Origin: Devosia sp. 66-14
GTDB lineage: Bacteria > Pseudomonadota > Alphaproteobacteria > Rhizobiales > Devosiaceae
Direction of reading: 5' to 3'
Assembly (NCBI GenBank): GCA_001899085.1
Contig: MKVB01000003.1
Coordinates: 425,545 to 485,943 of the forward strand
DNA length: 60,399 nt
A model generated the notes under the pieces. The model was not told where the DNA came from, did not search any database, and saw nothing but the letters and a program-made list of their open reading frames with translations. A program made the position numbers and the translations under genes. Shown one piece after another: positions 16,892 to 26,369 of this stretch. Every line of letters starts with the position of its first letter. Position 1 is the stretch's first letter.

Positions 16892-17839
16892 ATGTCCTTC
16901 GACGATCTCACTCCGGCTTCACAAAATTCAGCGGTTCCCGCGGGCGCCCTGATCAAGGATTCGACCGATCGGGCCTTCAAGGCCGACGTGATCGATGCCT
17001 CGCTGGAAGCTCCGGTGCTGGTGGATTTCTGGGCGCCGTGGTGCGGCCCGTGCCGCCAGCTGACGCCCAACCTCGAAAAGGTGATCAACGAGAAGGCCGG
17101 CAAGATCCGGCTGGTGAAGATCAATATCGACGAGAATCCCGGCGTCGCCGGCCAGCTCGGCATCCAGTCGATTCCCGCCGTGTTCGCCTTTGCCGGCGGG
17201 CGGCCGGTCGATGCGTTCCTCGGGGCGATCCCCGAGAGCGAGGTGCGACGTTTTGCCGACAAGGTGATCTCGGCCGCTCCGGCGGGCCAGCCGCAGGCCG
17301 GTTCGATCGAGGAAGAAATCGCCAATGCGCTCACCGCCGCGGGTGAAGCGCTGACCGTCGGCGACCTCAACCAGGCGGCACAGATCTATGGCATGGTGCT
17401 GCAGCACCAGCCCGAGAATGCTCCGGCGATCGTCGGCATGGCCAAGGTGTTCCTCGCCGCCGGCGAGCCGGACCAGGCCCAGGCGGTGCTCGACACCATG
17501 CCCGAAGAGGGCCGCAAGGGTGACGACTACACTTCGACGCTGGCGGCGCTGAAGCTGCTCGGCGAGGCGGCCGAGCTGAGCGAGACCGACGAACTGGCCG
17601 CGCAGCTCGAGCGGAACCCGGACGACCATCAGGCGCGCTTCGACCTCGCGGTGAAGTACAATGCCGAGGGCAAGCGCCTCGAGGCCGCCGAAGCGCTGGT
17701 GGCGCTGATGCGGCGCGACCGCACCTGGAACGAGGACGGGGCGCGCAAGAAGCTGCTCGAACTGTTCGAAGCCTGGGGTCCCAAGGACCCTGCCACGCTG
17801 AAAGGCCGCCGGCTGCTGTCGGCGCTGCTGTTCAGCTAA
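16892..17839 (+). CDS. Thioredoxin-domain co-chaperone (YbbN/CnoX-like)
   Basis: The protein has 315 residues: an N-terminal thioredoxin domain with active site WCGPC at residues 50-54, then a TPR-like helical part (about 150-310). That order and length match YbbN/CnoX, a holdase that protects proteins during oxidative stress and cooperates with GroEL and DnaK. Unlike E. coli CnoX (SXXC), both active-site cysteines are present, so reductase activity is possible. The gene starts a rightward run with the Lon-N domain gene and Trm112, the usual order in Rhizobiales. Confidence 0.9.
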   Translation: MSFDDLTPASQNSAVPAGALIKDSTDRAFKADVIDASLEAPVLVDFWAPWCGPCRQLTPNLEKVINEKAGKIRLVKINIDENPGVAGQLGIQSIPAVFAFAGGRPVDAFLGAIPESEVRRFADKVISAAPAGQPQAGSIEEEIANALTAAGEALTVGDLNQAAQIYGMVLQHQPENAPAIVGMAKVFLAAGEPDQAQAVLDTMPEEGRKGDDYTSTLAALKLLGEAAELSETDELAAQLERNPDDHQARFDLAVKYNAEGKRLEAAEALVALMRRDRTWNEDGARKKLLELFEAWGPKDPATLKGRRLLSALLFS

Positions 17840-17897
17840 CGCCGTTTGTGCGCCGGAGCCCAAACCGGGCCCCGGCTTTTGCGCCCAGGAGGCGCCT

Positions 17898-18563
17898 GTG
17901 CTGAAACGACCGACTTCCCCCGCCGACCTGCCCGCCAGCGTGCCGCTGTTCCCGCTGACGGGCGCCCTGCTGCTGCCCTATGCCCGGCGGCCGCTCAACA
18001 TTTTCGAGCCGCGCTATGTCGAGATGATCGACCATGCCCTGAAGGGCGACCGGCTGATCGGGCTTATCCAGCCGCGAGACACCTCGGAGGAAAGCCCCAA
18101 GGGCCGGGCGCCGCTGCAGCGCATCGGCACTGTGGGGCGAATCAGCCATTTCGAGGAGGTCGAGGAGGCGCGTTACTTCGTCATCCTCGAGGGGCTGTGC
18201 CGGTTCGAGCTGATCAAGGAAATGCCGACCATGACGCCGTTCCGGCGCGGCATGATCGCCACCGATCCGTTCGCGTCGGATTTCGACCGCGAGTTCGGCG
18301 AAGCGGCAGTGGATCGCCCGCGCTTTCTCAAGATGATGCGCGACTATGCCGAGTTCGGCAATTTCGACCTCAACTGGGACGAGATCGAAAAGACCGGCAC
18401 GGCGGACCTGGTCAATTTCTGCGCCATGGTCTCGCCCTATGGCGCAGCCGAGAAGCAGGCGCTGCTCGAGGCCGATACGCTCGAAACCCGCGCCGAGACG
18501 CTGATCGCCATGGCCGAGTTCGAGATGGCCAAGGGCGGCGACCGGGCGTCACCGCTCAATTGA
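17898..18563 (+). CDS. Lon protease N-terminal (substrate-binding) domain protein
   Basis: This 221-residue stand-alone Lon N-terminal domain lacks ATPase and protease parts. Typical segments are VPLFPLTGALLLPYARRPLNIFEPRY at the start and a helical C-terminal half. Such proteins are common in alphaproteobacteria, and their function is unclear beyond likely peptide binding. GTG 17898 is chosen because AGGAGG at 17887-17892 precedes it. It lies between the thioredoxin co-chaperone and Trm112, with its stop overlapping the latter's possible start. Confidence 0.88.
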   Translation: MLKRPTSPADLPASVPLFPLTGALLLPYARRPLNIFEPRYVEMIDHALKGDRLIGLIQPRDTSEESPKGRAPLQRIGTVGRISHFEEVEEARYFVILEGLCRFELIKEMPTMTPFRRGMIATDPFASDFDREFGEAAVDRPRFLKMMRDYAEFGNFDLNWDEIEKTGTADLVNFCAMVSPYGAAEKQALLEADTLETRAETLIAMAEFEMAKGGDRASPLN

Positions 18564-18808
18564 GCGCCGATAGCCCGGCAGAGGCAGCCGCCAATCTCCG
18601 CCATGTGGTGGACGTGAAGACGCTCGAAATGCTGGTCTGTCCCCTGACCAAGACCCGGCTGACGCTCTCGGCCGACGGCACCGAGCTGATCTCGGTGGCG
18701 GCGCATCTGGCGTTCCCGATCCGCGAGGGCGTGCCGATGCTCAGCCTCGACGAGGCGCGGGAGATCGAGCAGGGCGACATGGGCCGCAACCTGCCGCGGC
18801 TGGGCTAG
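18560..18808 (+). CDS. Trm112 family protein
   Basis: This small zinc-ribbon-related protein has the Trm112 core [16 protein letters not shown] and [15 protein letters not shown]. In other organisms Trm112 activates methyltransferases; in bacteria the role is unsettled. Only one clear Cys remains in the core (CP), so zinc binding is doubtful. TTG 18560 overlaps the previous stop (TTGA) and gives 82 residues; GTG at 18605 or 18608 would give the more usual 65-68 residues. Confidence 0.85.
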   Translation: MSADSPAEAAANLRHVVDVKTLEMLVCPLTKTRLTLSADGTELISVAAHLAFPIREGVPMLSLDEAREIEQGDMGRNLPRLG

Positions 18809-18854
18809 CGCCACGATCTGACGATAAGACAGACACGGGACGCGATGCGATCGC

Positions 18855-18880
18855 TTCCCTCCCCCTTGAGGGGAGGGGAG
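18855..18880. repeat. Short CTCCCC/GGGGAG hairpin, possibly an element remnant
   Basis: CTCCCC and GGGGAG flank a five-base loop, with further C and G runs outside. It resembles the inner stem of the palindromic elements at 7604, 27419 and 35472, without their outer arms. It could act as the transcription end of trm112. Confidence 0.35.
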
Positions 18881-18954
18881 CCGCCGCCAGCTGCGAACGA
18901 CTTGATTCCCTCCTGCCATTGCTTCATTACAGCCGCACCGAAAGGGGTATTGCC

Positions 18955-19560
18955 ATGGAAAAGTTCACCAGCCTGACGGGCGTCGCCGCGCCGCTGCCGA
19001 TCATCAACATCGACACGGACATGATCATTCCCAAGCAGTACCTCAAGACCATCAAGCGCACCGGGCTTGGCACCGCCCTGTTCTCCGAGATGCGCTACAA
19101 TGAAGATGGTTCGGAGAACCCCGACTTCGTGCTCAACAAGCCGGCCTATCGGCAGGCCAAGATCATCGTCGCCGGCGACAATTTCGGCTGCGGCTCGTCG
19201 CGCGAACACGCCCCCTGGGCGCTCCTGGATTTCGGCGTGCGCTGCGTGATCTCCACCAGCTTCGCCGACATCTTCTACAATAACTGCTTCAAGAACGGCA
19301 TCCTGCCGATCGTGGTGACGCCCGAACAGCTGGCGCTGCTGATGGACGATGCCGAGCGCGGCTCGAACGCGACGATCAGCGTCGACCTCGAAAGCCAGAC
19401 GATCAAGGGGCCGGATGGCGGTTCGCTCCACTTCGATATCGATCCCTCGCGCAAGCAGACGCTGCTCGAAGGGCTCGACGACATCGCGACGACGCTGAAG
19501 GCAGATCCGGCGATTTCAGGGTTCGAGAAAAAGATGGGCCAGGACCGGCCCTGGCTCTGA
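18955..19560 (+). CDS. leuD: 3-isopropylmalate dehydratase small subunit
   Basis: This 201-residue swivel subunit of isopropylmalate isomerase forms leucine biosynthesis step 2 with LeuC (encoded at 41631-43034). Typical motifs are [13 protein letters not shown] near residue 20 and the swivel loop [24 protein letters not shown] precedes the ATG at 18955. leuD, leuB and leuC are split across 24 kb here, as is common in Rhizobiales. A RidA gene follows after 10 bases, presumably cotranscribed. Confidence 0.96.
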   Translation: MEKFTSLTGVAAPLPIINIDTDMIIPKQYLKTIKRTGLGTALFSEMRYNEDGSENPDFVLNKPAYRQAKIIVAGDNFGCGSSREHAPWALLDFGVRCVISTSFADIFYNNCFKNGILPIVVTPEQLALLMDDAERGSNATISVDLESQTIKGPDGGSLHFDIDPSRKQTLLEGLDDIATTLKADPAISGFEKKMGQDRPWL

Positions 19561-19570
19561 GGCGGCGGCG

Positions 19571-19960
19571 ATGGTCCTCCACATCTCCTCAGGCTCGCCG
19601 TTCGAAAAGAAGATCGGCTATTCGCGCGCCGTGATCGACGGCAACATGGCCTATGTCTCGGGCACCACCGGGTATGACTACAAGACCATGGTGATGCCCG
19701 AAGATGCCGGCCAGCAGGCGCGCAACGCCTTCGCCACCATCCAGCAGGCGCTCGAGGAAGCCGGCGGCACCATCAAGGATACGGTGCGGGTGCGCTACTA
19801 CATCACCGACATGGCGCATTACGACGCGCTGGTCGAGGTGGCCGGCGAAGTGTTCGCCGACATCCGGCCGGCTGCCACCATGGTGGTATGCGGGCTGACA
19901 CGGCCCGAGATGAAGCTCGAGATCGAAGTCACCGCCCGCTTCGGTGCCCACGGACGCTGA
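19571..19960 (+). CDS. RidA family protein
   Basis: This 129-residue trimeric RidA/YjgF-type protein hydrolyses reactive enamine and imine products of PLP enzymes in characterised members. MAYVSGTTGYDY, VRVRYYITDM and FADIRPAATMVVCGL cover the strand and active-site regions, and the conserved Arg before the P-A-x-T segment is present (DIRPAAT). It lies ten bases after leuD, fitting a role in protecting amino-acid metabolism. The exact subfamily is not resolved. Confidence 0.9.
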   Translation: MVLHISSGSPFEKKIGYSRAVIDGNMAYVSGTTGYDYKTMVMPEDAGQQARNAFATIQQALEEAGGTIKDTVRVRYYITDMAHYDALVEVAGEVFADIRPAATMVVCGLTRPEMKLEIEVTARFGAHGR

Positions 19961-20108
19961 AGACGTGGACGTGCTGCTTCGGCCAGACTCGAGCCTTGCC
20001 GAACTGTGCATCGGCTTTGCCATGTTCGCCCGGCTGCAGCGCCGCGGCGGCGGATATCGGCGCGTGGTGCAGCAGCACCTGACCTCCCCGGCGTCTCCCC
20101 CGCCCTGA
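19944..20108 (+). CDS. Possible 54-residue small ORF overlapping ridA end
   Basis: GTG 19944 opens a frame overlapping the last 17 bases of the RidA gene and reading VPTDAEDVDVLLRPDSSLAE to the end SPASPPP. The composition is protein-like at first (acidic, then Leu and Ala), but no family is recognised and no ribosome site is clear. It occupies most of the 260-base gap before the dehydrogenase gene. It may be a degenerate gene fragment. Confidence 0.22.
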   Translation: MPTDAEDVDVLLRPDSSLAELCIGFAMFARLQRRGGGYRRVVQQHLTSPASPPP

Positions 20109-20220
20109 TCCGCATGCAGCGGCCGGCACGGCCGCTTCATCCCATCGACCGCGCGTCTCCGGCTCTTGCAGGGCGGAGCGGCTGCGCATCCACACACCCC
20201 AGACTTCAGCAGGAAACTCC

Positions 20221-21486
20221 ATGTCCGACGACACGTTGCTCGACCGCGCCCTCACTCGCCTCGACGAGGCTGCCAGCCATCTGAAGATCGACGCGGACGT
20301 CATCGAGAAGCTGAAATATCCGCGCGAAACCACCAAGATGCGGCTGATGATCCGCATGGACGATGGCTCGCGCAAATCGTTCCTCGCCTGGCGCTGCCGT
20401 TATGACGACACGCGCGGACCGACCAAGGGCGGCATCCGCTTCCACCCGGACTCGAGCATCGAGGAAGTGGAGACGCTGGCGTTCTGGATGACCTTCAAGT
20501 GCGCGGTGATGAACCTGCCTTACGGTGGCGGCAAGGGGGCGGTGCGGGTCGATCCGCGCACGCTCTCGAAGTCGGAACTGGAGCGGCTGTCGCGCGCCTA
20601 TATGCAGGCTTTCGCCCGGGTGGTCGGGCCGGACCGCGATATCCCGGCGCCCGACGTCTACACCAATGCCATGATCATGGGCTGGATGGCCGACGAGTAC
20701 AGCCAGATCGTGGGGCAGCTGAGCCCGGCGGTGATCACCGGCAAGCCGATCGCTCTGGGTGGCTCGCTCGGGCGCAACGACGCGACGGCGCGCGGCGGCT
20801 ACTACCTGGTGCGGCACCTTGCGACCGAACTCGGCCTTGGCGCCGGGATGCGCGTCGCCATCCAGGGGTTCGGCAATGCCGGGCAGTATTATGCCCAGCT
20901 CGCCGGGGCCGACGGACACAAGGTCGTCGCGGTGTCGGATTCAGCCGGAGCGATCCATCGTGCCGACGGGCTGGACGTGACCAGGCTGATTGCCGGCAAG
21001 GCGGCCGGACGACAGGTCAGCGAGCTCGCGGCCGAGCTCGGAGCCGAAGTGATCGGCGCCGAGGCGCTGATCGAGGTGGAGTGCGACCTGCTGGTGCCGG
21101 CGGCGCTCGAGGACATGATCACCGTCGACAATGCCCCCTCGATCAAGGCCAAGGTGCTGCTGGAGCTCGCCAACGGTCCGGTGACGCCGGATGCCGACAA
21201 GCTGCTCGAGGCGCGCGGGGTTACCGTGCTGCCCGACATTCTGGCCAATGCCGGCGGGGTGACGGTGTCCTATTTCGAGTGGGTGCAGAACCGGCAGGGG
21301 TTTTACTGGGACGTCGAGGAAATCCACGCCCGGCTGCTGCGCATCATGGAGCGTGAGGGACGCGCGGTGTGGGACATCGCAAAGGATCGCAACACCACCA
21401 TGCGCACCGCTGCCTATGTGCATGCGCTGTCGCGGCTCGCCACCGCCATCGAGGCGCATGGCACGCAGCCATTCTTCACCAGCTGA
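20221..21486 (+). CDS. Glu/Leu/Phe/Val dehydrogenase family enzyme (likely glutamate dehydrogenase)
   Basis: This 421-residue enzyme has the dimerisation/catalytic part (residues 1-190) with PTKGGIRFHP and MNLPYGGGKGAVRVDP (the catalytic Lys region), then a Rossmann domain with GFGNAGQYYAQL near 220. Length and motifs fit hexameric NAD-specific glutamate dehydrogenases of about 420 residues, which interconvert glutamate and 2-oxoglutarate. The window also encodes the unrelated 1,589-residue NAD-GDH, so the cell would have two routes. AGGAAA precedes the ATG. Leucine dehydrogenase is less likely because of its shorter family length. Confidence 0.9.
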   Translation: MSDDTLLDRALTRLDEAASHLKIDADVIEKLKYPRETTKMRLMIRMDDGSRKSFLAWRCRYDDTRGPTKGGIRFHPDSSIEEVETLAFWMTFKCAVMNLPYGGGKGAVRVDPRTLSKSELERLSRAYMQAFARVVGPDRDIPAPDVYTNAMIMGWMADEYSQIVGQLSPAVITGKPIALGGSLGRNDATARGGYYLVRHLATELGLGAGMRVAIQGFGNAGQYYAQLAGADGHKVVAVSDSAGAIHRADGLDVTRLIAGKAAGRQVSELAAELGAEVIGAEALIEVECDLLVPAALEDMITVDNAPSIKAKVLLELANGPVTPDADKLLEARGVTVLPDILANAGGVTVSYFEWVQNRQGFYWDVEEIHARLLRIMEREGRAVWDIAKDRNTTMRTAAYVHALSRLATAIEAHGTQPFFTS

Positions 21487-21603
21487 CCTCCAGGCGCTGA
21501 CCGCGGGGGCCGACTGGACGCCTAGGCGTTCGTCGGCCTTGCAGGCGTGGGGCAAGTAGCGATAAGTCCCGCGCCAGCACTATCCTGCAAGCGAGGATCA
21601 CCC

Positions 21604-22701
21604 ATGGCCCAGAAACTCTTCCTTCTCCCCGGCGACGGCATCGGCACCGAGATCATGAAGGAGGTCGAGAAGGTGATCGCCTGGCTCAACAGCCAGGGCG
21701 AGACGGACTTCACCTTCGATTCGGGCCTGGTCGGCGGGTGCGCCTATGACGCGCATGGCGAGGCGATCTCGGAAGAGGACATGCAGAAGGCGCTCGCCGC
21801 CGACGCGGTGATCTTCGGCGCGGTGGGCGGACCGAAATGGGACAAGGTGCCCTACGAGAAGCGTCCGGAAGCGGGCCTGCTCCGTCTGCGCAAGGATCTG
21901 AAGCTGTTCGCCAACCTGCGCCCGGCGATCTGCTATCCGGCACTGGCCGACGCCTCGTCGCTGAAGCGCGAGCTGGTCGAGGGCCTCGACATTCTGATCG
22001 TGCGCGAACTGACCGGCGGCGTGTATTTCGGCGAGCCCAAGACCATTACCGACCTCGGCAACGGGCAGAAGCGCGCCATCGATACGCAGGTCTACGAAAC
22101 CTATGAGATCGACCGCATCGTCCGGGTCGCCATGGATCTCGCCCGCACCCGCAAGAACAAGGTGCACTCGGCCGACAAGAAGAACGTGATGAAGTCGGGT
22201 GTGCTGTGGGACGAAGTCGCCCAGGCGGTGGCCAAGGACTATCCGGACGTCGAGTTCCACCACATCCTCGCCGACAACGCGGCGATGCAGCTGGTGCGCA
22301 ATCCCAAGCAGTTCGACGTGATGGTCACCGACAACCTGTTCGGCGATATCCTGTCGGATGCGGCGGCGATGCTGACCGGTTCGCTCGGCATGCTGCCTTC
22401 GGCCTCGCTCGGGGCGCCCGACGCAGTGACCGGCAAGCGCAAGGCGCTGTACGAGCCGGTGCATGGCTCGGCACCGGACATTGCCGGCAAGGGCGTCGCC
22501 AACCCGATCGCCATGCTGGCCTCGTTCGCCATGGCGCTGCGCTACTCGTTCAACCTGGTGGCACTGGCCGACCGGCTGGAAGCCGCAATATCGAGCGTGC
22601 TGGCGGATGGCCTGCGCACCGGCGATATCGCGCAGGACAACAGGAAGACCGTCGGGACTGAAGAGATGGGCGCCGCGATCCTCAAGAAGCTCGCCGCGTA
22701 G
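21604..22701 (+). CDS. leuB: 3-isopropylmalate dehydrogenase
   Basis: This 365-residue enzyme catalyses the third step of leucine synthesis, the oxidative decarboxylation of 3-isopropylmalate with NAD. Motifs: [13 protein letters not shown] at the N-terminus, [16 protein letters not shown] (substrate-binding arginines), [27 protein letters not shown] (metal-binding Asp) and [17 protein letters not shown] 21604 was chosen since the family begins right before the dinucleotide loop; AGCGAGGA lies upstream. A strong terminator follows. Confidence 0.97.
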   Translation: MAQKLFLLPGDGIGTEIMKEVEKVIAWLNSQGETDFTFDSGLVGGCAYDAHGEAISEEDMQKALAADAVIFGAVGGPKWDKVPYEKRPEAGLLRLRKDLKLFANLRPAICYPALADASSLKRELVEGLDILIVRELTGGVYFGEPKTITDLGNGQKRAIDTQVYETYEIDRIVRVAMDLARTRKNKVHSADKKNVMKSGVLWDEVAQAVAKDYPDVEFHHILADNAAMQLVRNPKQFDVMVTDNLFGDILSDAAAMLTGSLGMLPSASLGAPDAVTGKRKALYEPVHGSAPDIAGKGVANPIAMLASFAMALRYSFNLVALADRLEAAISSVLADGLRTGDIAQDNRKTVGTEEMGAAILKKLAA

Positions 22702-22721
22702 CAGCCGAAGGACTAATCTGA

Positions 22722-22762
22722 GAAGGCCCGGTGCCCCCGAGGGGGCGCCGGGCCTTCGTTCA
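22722..22762 (+). terminator. Terminator after leuB
   Basis: GAAGGCCCGGTGCCCCC pairs with GGGGGCGCCGGGCCTTC around a three-base loop, followed by GTTCATC. The stem is very strong and the T-run is short. Confidence 0.7.
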
Positions 22763-22814
22763 TCTGCGCTTCAGGTGCGCTGTGATTTCTCCGGCGCACC
22801 GGGGAGGTCATATT

Positions 22815-24218
22815 ATGACTTACGACATACGCACGCTTCTCAATCGTGCCGTCGAGCACGCCGTCGACTACCGCGCTTCGCTCAACGAACATGCCGGTCG
22901 TCCGGAGCACAGCTATGCCGAAATGCGCGACCGGCTCAGCGAGCAGCTGCCCGAACGGGGCGCCGCGCCGCTGGCGGTGCTCGAGGAACTGGTCGGGCGC
23001 AGCCAGGGTGGGTTGATGCCGATCACCGGGCCGCGGTTCTTCGGCTGGGTGATGGGCGCATCGCATCCGGCGGGCGTCGCGGCCGATTGGCTGGTCAGCG
23101 CCTGGGGGCAGAATGCCGGCTACCATACCCCGACCCCGGCGGCGGCAGCGATGGAAGAGGTGGCGGAGCGCTGGTTGCTCGAGATCCTCGACCTGCCGCG
23201 CCAGAGCTCGATCGGCTTCACCACCGGCGCCACGGTGGCGGGCGCGGTTGGGCTCGCCGCGGCGCGAACCCGGGTGCTGCTCGATGCCGGCTGGGACCCC
23301 GATGCCGACGGGCTGTTCGGGGCGCCGCCGGTGCACGTGCTGATCGGCGACGACGCGCATTCCTCGATGTTCTCGGCGCTGCAACTGATCGGCTTCGGCT
23401 ATCGCCGGCTGATCCGCATCGCGACCGACGACCAGGGTCGGATGAGCGTGTCGGCGCTCGAGGCGGCGCTGAGGGGGCTGAGCGGTCCGAAAATCGTCAT
23501 CGCCCAGGCCGGGCAGATCAATACCGGCGCCTATGACCGGTTCGACGAGCTCATCCCGCTGGCACACGCGTCCGGCGCCTGGGTGCATGTCGACGGCGCG
23601 TTCGGGCTCTGGGCCCGCGCCACACCGTCGCTTCGCCACCTGACGGCAGGGATCGAAGCGGCCGATTCCTGGGTGACCGACGGACATAAGTGGCTGCAGG
23701 TGCCCTACGATTCCGGCTTTGCCATCGTGCGCGACCGCGAGGCGCATCAGCGCGCCATGACGCAATGGGCGAGCTATCTGCCGACCATCGCGCCGACCGA
23801 CCGGGTGCCTTCGGCGTTCGTGCCGGAACTGTCGCGCCGGGCGCGTGGCACGCCTGTCTGGGCGATGCTGAAGACCCTGGGCCGGCAGGGCGTGGCGGAA
23901 CTGGTGGAGCGGCATTGCGGGCTGGCGCGACGGATGGCGGCGCGGCTTGGCGCCGAGCCGGGTATCAACCTCCGGAACGAGGTCACCATCAATCAGCTGA
24001 TCGTCGATTTCGGCAGCGGTGACGCGGCGACGCGCAAGGCGTTGACCGAGGCGGTGATCGCGGGGGTACAGGCCGGCGGGGTGTGCTTTGCCGGTGGGGC
24101 GGCGTGGCACGGCGATTGGGTGATGCGGATCTCGGTCACCTCCGGCGCCACCACGGAAGCCGACATCGACCTGTCGGCCGATGCCATCATTGCCGCCTGG
24201 CGAGCCGTCAGGGGCTAA
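22815..24218 (+). CDS. PLP-dependent group II decarboxylase family protein
   Basis: This 467-residue fold-type I PLP enzyme has the cofactor Lys in DGHKWLQVPYD (near residue 295), the Asp that contacts the pyridine nitrogen in VHVDGAFGLWA, and the His stacking region GDDAHSSMF. Members decarboxylate aromatic amino acids, glutamate or diaminobutyrate; the substrate is not clear here. GGGGAGG at 22801-22807 sets the ATG. It lies after the leuB terminator, so it has its own promoter, and converges with the DUF1127 gene with a four-base overlap of the ends. Confidence 0.88.
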   Translation: MTYDIRTLLNRAVEHAVDYRASLNEHAGRPEHSYAEMRDRLSEQLPERGAAPLAVLEELVGRSQGGLMPITGPRFFGWVMGASHPAGVAADWLVSAWGQNAGYHTPTPAAAAMEEVAERWLLEILDLPRQSSIGFTTGATVAGAVGLAAARTRVLLDAGWDPDADGLFGAPPVHVLIGDDAHSSMFSALQLIGFGYRRLIRIATDDQGRMSVSALEAALRGLSGPKIVIAQAGQINTGAYDRFDELIPLAHASGAWVHVDGAFGLWARATPSLRHLTAGIEAADSWVTDGHKWLQVPYDSGFAIVRDREAHQRAMTQWASYLPTIAPTDRVPSAFVPELSRRARGTPVWAMLKTLGRQGVAELVERHCGLARRMAARLGAEPGINLRNEVTINQLIVDFGSGDAATRKALTEAVIAGVQAGGVCFAGGAAWHGDWVMRISVTSGATTEADIDLSADAIIAAWRAVRG

Positions 24219-24466
24219 CGATGCTCGGGTATGCGCAGCGGATCGAACAGCACCGAACTGCGCTTGCCGTCGAGCGCGTCGAAAATGTCGCCAGGCTCGA
24301 TCCCCATGTCGCGCAGCAGATAGGGCTGCATGCGGCTGAGCCCGGTCAGCGTGGCGCGTTCGGCGCGGCGCGCGCGCCAGCGGCGAAACAGCCGCCGGAT
24401 GAAACCGGCATCGACATTGGACCGCTGCACGTCGTGCAGGGGGGCGTTCAGTTCAACCGCCGTCAT
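24215..24466 (-). CDS. DUF1127 family small protein
   Basis: This is an 83-residue basic protein. The arginine-rich helix (RRLFRRWRARRAERATLTGL) is followed by the DUF1127 signature around LLRDMGIEPGDI. Short DUF1127 proteins in alphaproteobacteria have been linked to phosphate and carbon metabolism through RNA turnover; this one is in the longer class. It is the downstream neighbour of the homocysteine S-methyltransferase gene on the same strand, with a 36-base gap. Confidence 0.88.
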   Translation of the reverse strand: MTAVELNAPLHDVQRSNVDAGFIRRLFRRWRARRAERATLTGLSRMQPYLLRDMGIEPGDIFDALDGKRSSVLFDPLRIPEHR

Positions 24467-24502
24467 GGTCGTCGTCCTTGCTGCGCCCCCGCAGGTTCGA
24501 GT

Positions 24503-25462
24503 TCAGTGGGGGTGGTGTTCGCCGGGCAGGCAGGCGTCGCAGATGGCGCTGATATGCCGATGGTCCGTGCCGCAGCAGCCGCCGATCACCCGGATGTTGG
24601 GGAGCATCGGCAGAATGCGGGCATAGCGCTGGGCCAGGTCGGTCCAATCGCCGATGTCGAGCGTTGGCGAGTTGTCGAGCTCGGCATGGCTCAGCATCGA
24701 GGCATTGACCCGCAGCCCGCCGATCCGGCTCACCCAGTCGCCACCGGTGCTGATGGTCGACGCGAAATGGATCGGGTGCACGCAGTTGATCATGTAGTAG
24801 GCGGGGTAGGCACCGGTGGTGCCATCGACCTCGGCGATCGCGACGCCGAGCGGCTTGCCGCCTGGCAGGTTGCCGTCGGTTTCGAGAGTGAAGCTCAGCA
24901 CCACGGGCAGTTCCGACCGGCGGGCGGCCCGGGCGATGCCCACCGCCTCCGGCACATTGGTCAGGGTGTAGGCCGTCACGTAGTCGGCATTGGCGGCGGC
25001 GAATGCCTCCACCTGCGGCGTATGATAGGTCTCGGCCTCCTCGACGGTCATCTGCCGGTCGTACTGCCAGGCGTCGCGCCGCGGGCCCAGCACGCCGGAG
25101 ATGATCGAGGGCACGCCCGCCGCGGCGAACTCGGCCTGCATCTCCCGGCAGAAGGCAACCGCCGCCATGTTTGCGGCGCGCAACCCCGCCGCGTCATAAC
25201 CGACCTTGAGCCCCCAGTCGGGATTGGCACGCCAGGTATTGGTGTCGAACAGGAAGCCCTGGCCGGCCTGCCGGGCGATCGGGATGTAGGCGCGGTAGTA
25301 TTCGCGCATGGTGTCGCGGCCGCGTTCGCTCATGTTGAGCAAGTAGGCCGACATTTCGGGCAGGTCTTCCCCCTGATTGAAGATCAGATGGGTTTCGATG
25401 CCGCCATCGGTGACGAACATCTGGCCGCCGAGTTGGGGAAGCGAGCGGTGCCGCAAGTGCAT
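24503..25462 (-). CDS. Homocysteine S-methyltransferase family protein
   Basis: This 319-residue TIM-barrel protein has the three zinc-ligand cysteines of the Pfam S-methyl_trans family: Cys in INCVHP and the pair in IGGCCGTDHRHI near the C-terminus. Start region VTDGGIETHLIF is typical. Such enzymes transfer a methyl group to homocysteine from donors like S-methylmethionine or betaine; the donor is unknown here. ATG 25462 is favoured over the internal ATG 25420 because GGAGAG lies properly spaced before it. A short GCCGCC/GGCGGC hairpin sits in the leader (25498-25513). Confidence 0.88.
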   Translation of the reverse strand: MHLRHRSLPQLGGQMFVTDGGIETHLIFNQGEDLPEMSAYLLNMSERGRDTMREYYRAYIPIARQAGQGFLFDTNTWRANPDWGLKVGYDAAGLRAANMAAVAFCREMQAEFAAAGVPSIISGVLGPRRDAWQYDRQMTVEEAETYHTPQVEAFAAANADYVTAYTLTNVPEAVGIARAARRSELPVVLSFTLETDGNLPGGKPLGVAIAEVDGTTGAYPAYYMINCVHPIHFASTISTGGDWVSRIGGLRVNASMLSHAELDNSPTLDIGDWTDLAQRYARILPMLPNIRVIGGCCGTDHRHISAICDACLPGEHHPH

Positions 25463-25672
25463 CAGAACTCTCCGTGGAGCGTGATTGCAGAACAACTGCC
25501 GCCGGATGGCGGCGCTACGTCCAGAATGACTTGTGCCAGTTTGGCGAGGCCGGCGATAGCCGCTGCACGGTGCAGTTTCCGCGCCGAAGGAAATGCGCAG
25601 CAGCCAGAACGGCGTAGACCGGCTCCGGCGCCCGGGGCGGGCGCTGCCGAGGGGCAGGGCGACCTGAAAACC

Positions 25673-25685
25673 GTACCGCAGGTAC
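25673..25685. promoter_or_regulatory. Possible TetR operator
   Basis: GTACC and GGTAC flank a GCA centre, 22 bases before the TetR-family start codon. Position and symmetry suit autoregulation. The arms are only five bases, so this could be chance. Confidence 0.3.
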
Positions 25686-25706
25686 AGCATTGGAAGAGGG
25701 ACCATC

Positions 25707-26354
25707 ATGCGCAAAGGCAATGAAACGCGCGAACGCATCCTCGACATCGCCGAAGCGGGGGTGCTCGCCAAGGGTTTTGGCGCCACTTCGATCGACGAGA
25801 TCATCGCCGAAGCCGGGATCACCAAATCGGGCTTCTTCTACCATTTCCGCGACAAGAACGAGCTCGCCCGCGGGCTGCTGTCACGCTACCGCGGTCGCCT
25901 CGAGCAACTGCTCGACGAGATTTTCGGACGGGCGGCCGAGCTCAGTGACGACCCGCTGCAACGGCTGCTGATCGGGCTGACGCTGTTCGCCGAGCACATG
26001 GCGGCGATGCCGGGCGGGCATCCGGGCTGTCTCGTCGCGACGATGAGCTACCAGGACCAGCTGTTCAACCGCGAGGTTCGCGGCATGGTCACCTCGATCG
26101 TCGAGGGCTGGAACAGCTTCTTTCGCGCCATGATCGAGGCGATCATCGTGGTCTATCCGCTGCGCGAGCCGATCGATGCCGGGCGCCTGGCGCGCCACAT
26201 CGCCTGCGCCATCGATGGCGGCATCATCATGGGCAAGTCACTGGGCGACCCGACAGTGCTGCCCGAGCAGATGCTGATGGCGCGCAACTACGTGAAGCTG
26301 ATGTTCCAGCCGGCGGCGCTCCATGCCCTGCAGCGCGAGGCCGTCGCGGCGTGA
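25707..26354 (+). CDS. TetR-family transcriptional regulator
   Basis: This 215-residue regulator has the TetR helix-turn-helix at residues 7-52 (ERILDIAEAGVLAKGFGATS then IAEAGITKSGFFYHF) and a helical ligand-binding part. It lies between the divergent S-methyltransferase gene and the convergent luciferase-like gene; either could be a target. The C-terminal region (GHPGCLVATMSYQDQ) resembles the TetR_C_16-like or AcrR-type groups that control efflux or redox enzymes, but no ligand can be named. Confidence 0.88.
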   Translation: MRKGNETRERILDIAEAGVLAKGFGATSIDEIIAEAGITKSGFFYHFRDKNELARGLLSRYRGRLEQLLDEIFGRAAELSDDPLQRLLIGLTLFAEHMAAMPGGHPGCLVATMSYQDQLFNREVRGMVTSIVEGWNSFFRAMIEAIIVVYPLREPIDAGRLARHIACAIDGGIIMGKSLGDPTVLPEQMLMARNYVKLMFQPAALHALQREAVAA

Positions 26355-26369
26355 TGCAGTTCCCTTGAC

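Noticed and set aside
16482-16952. Plus-strand frame across the tRNA-Gly region
   Set aside because: It crosses a complete tRNA gene and its terminator and has no family resemblance.
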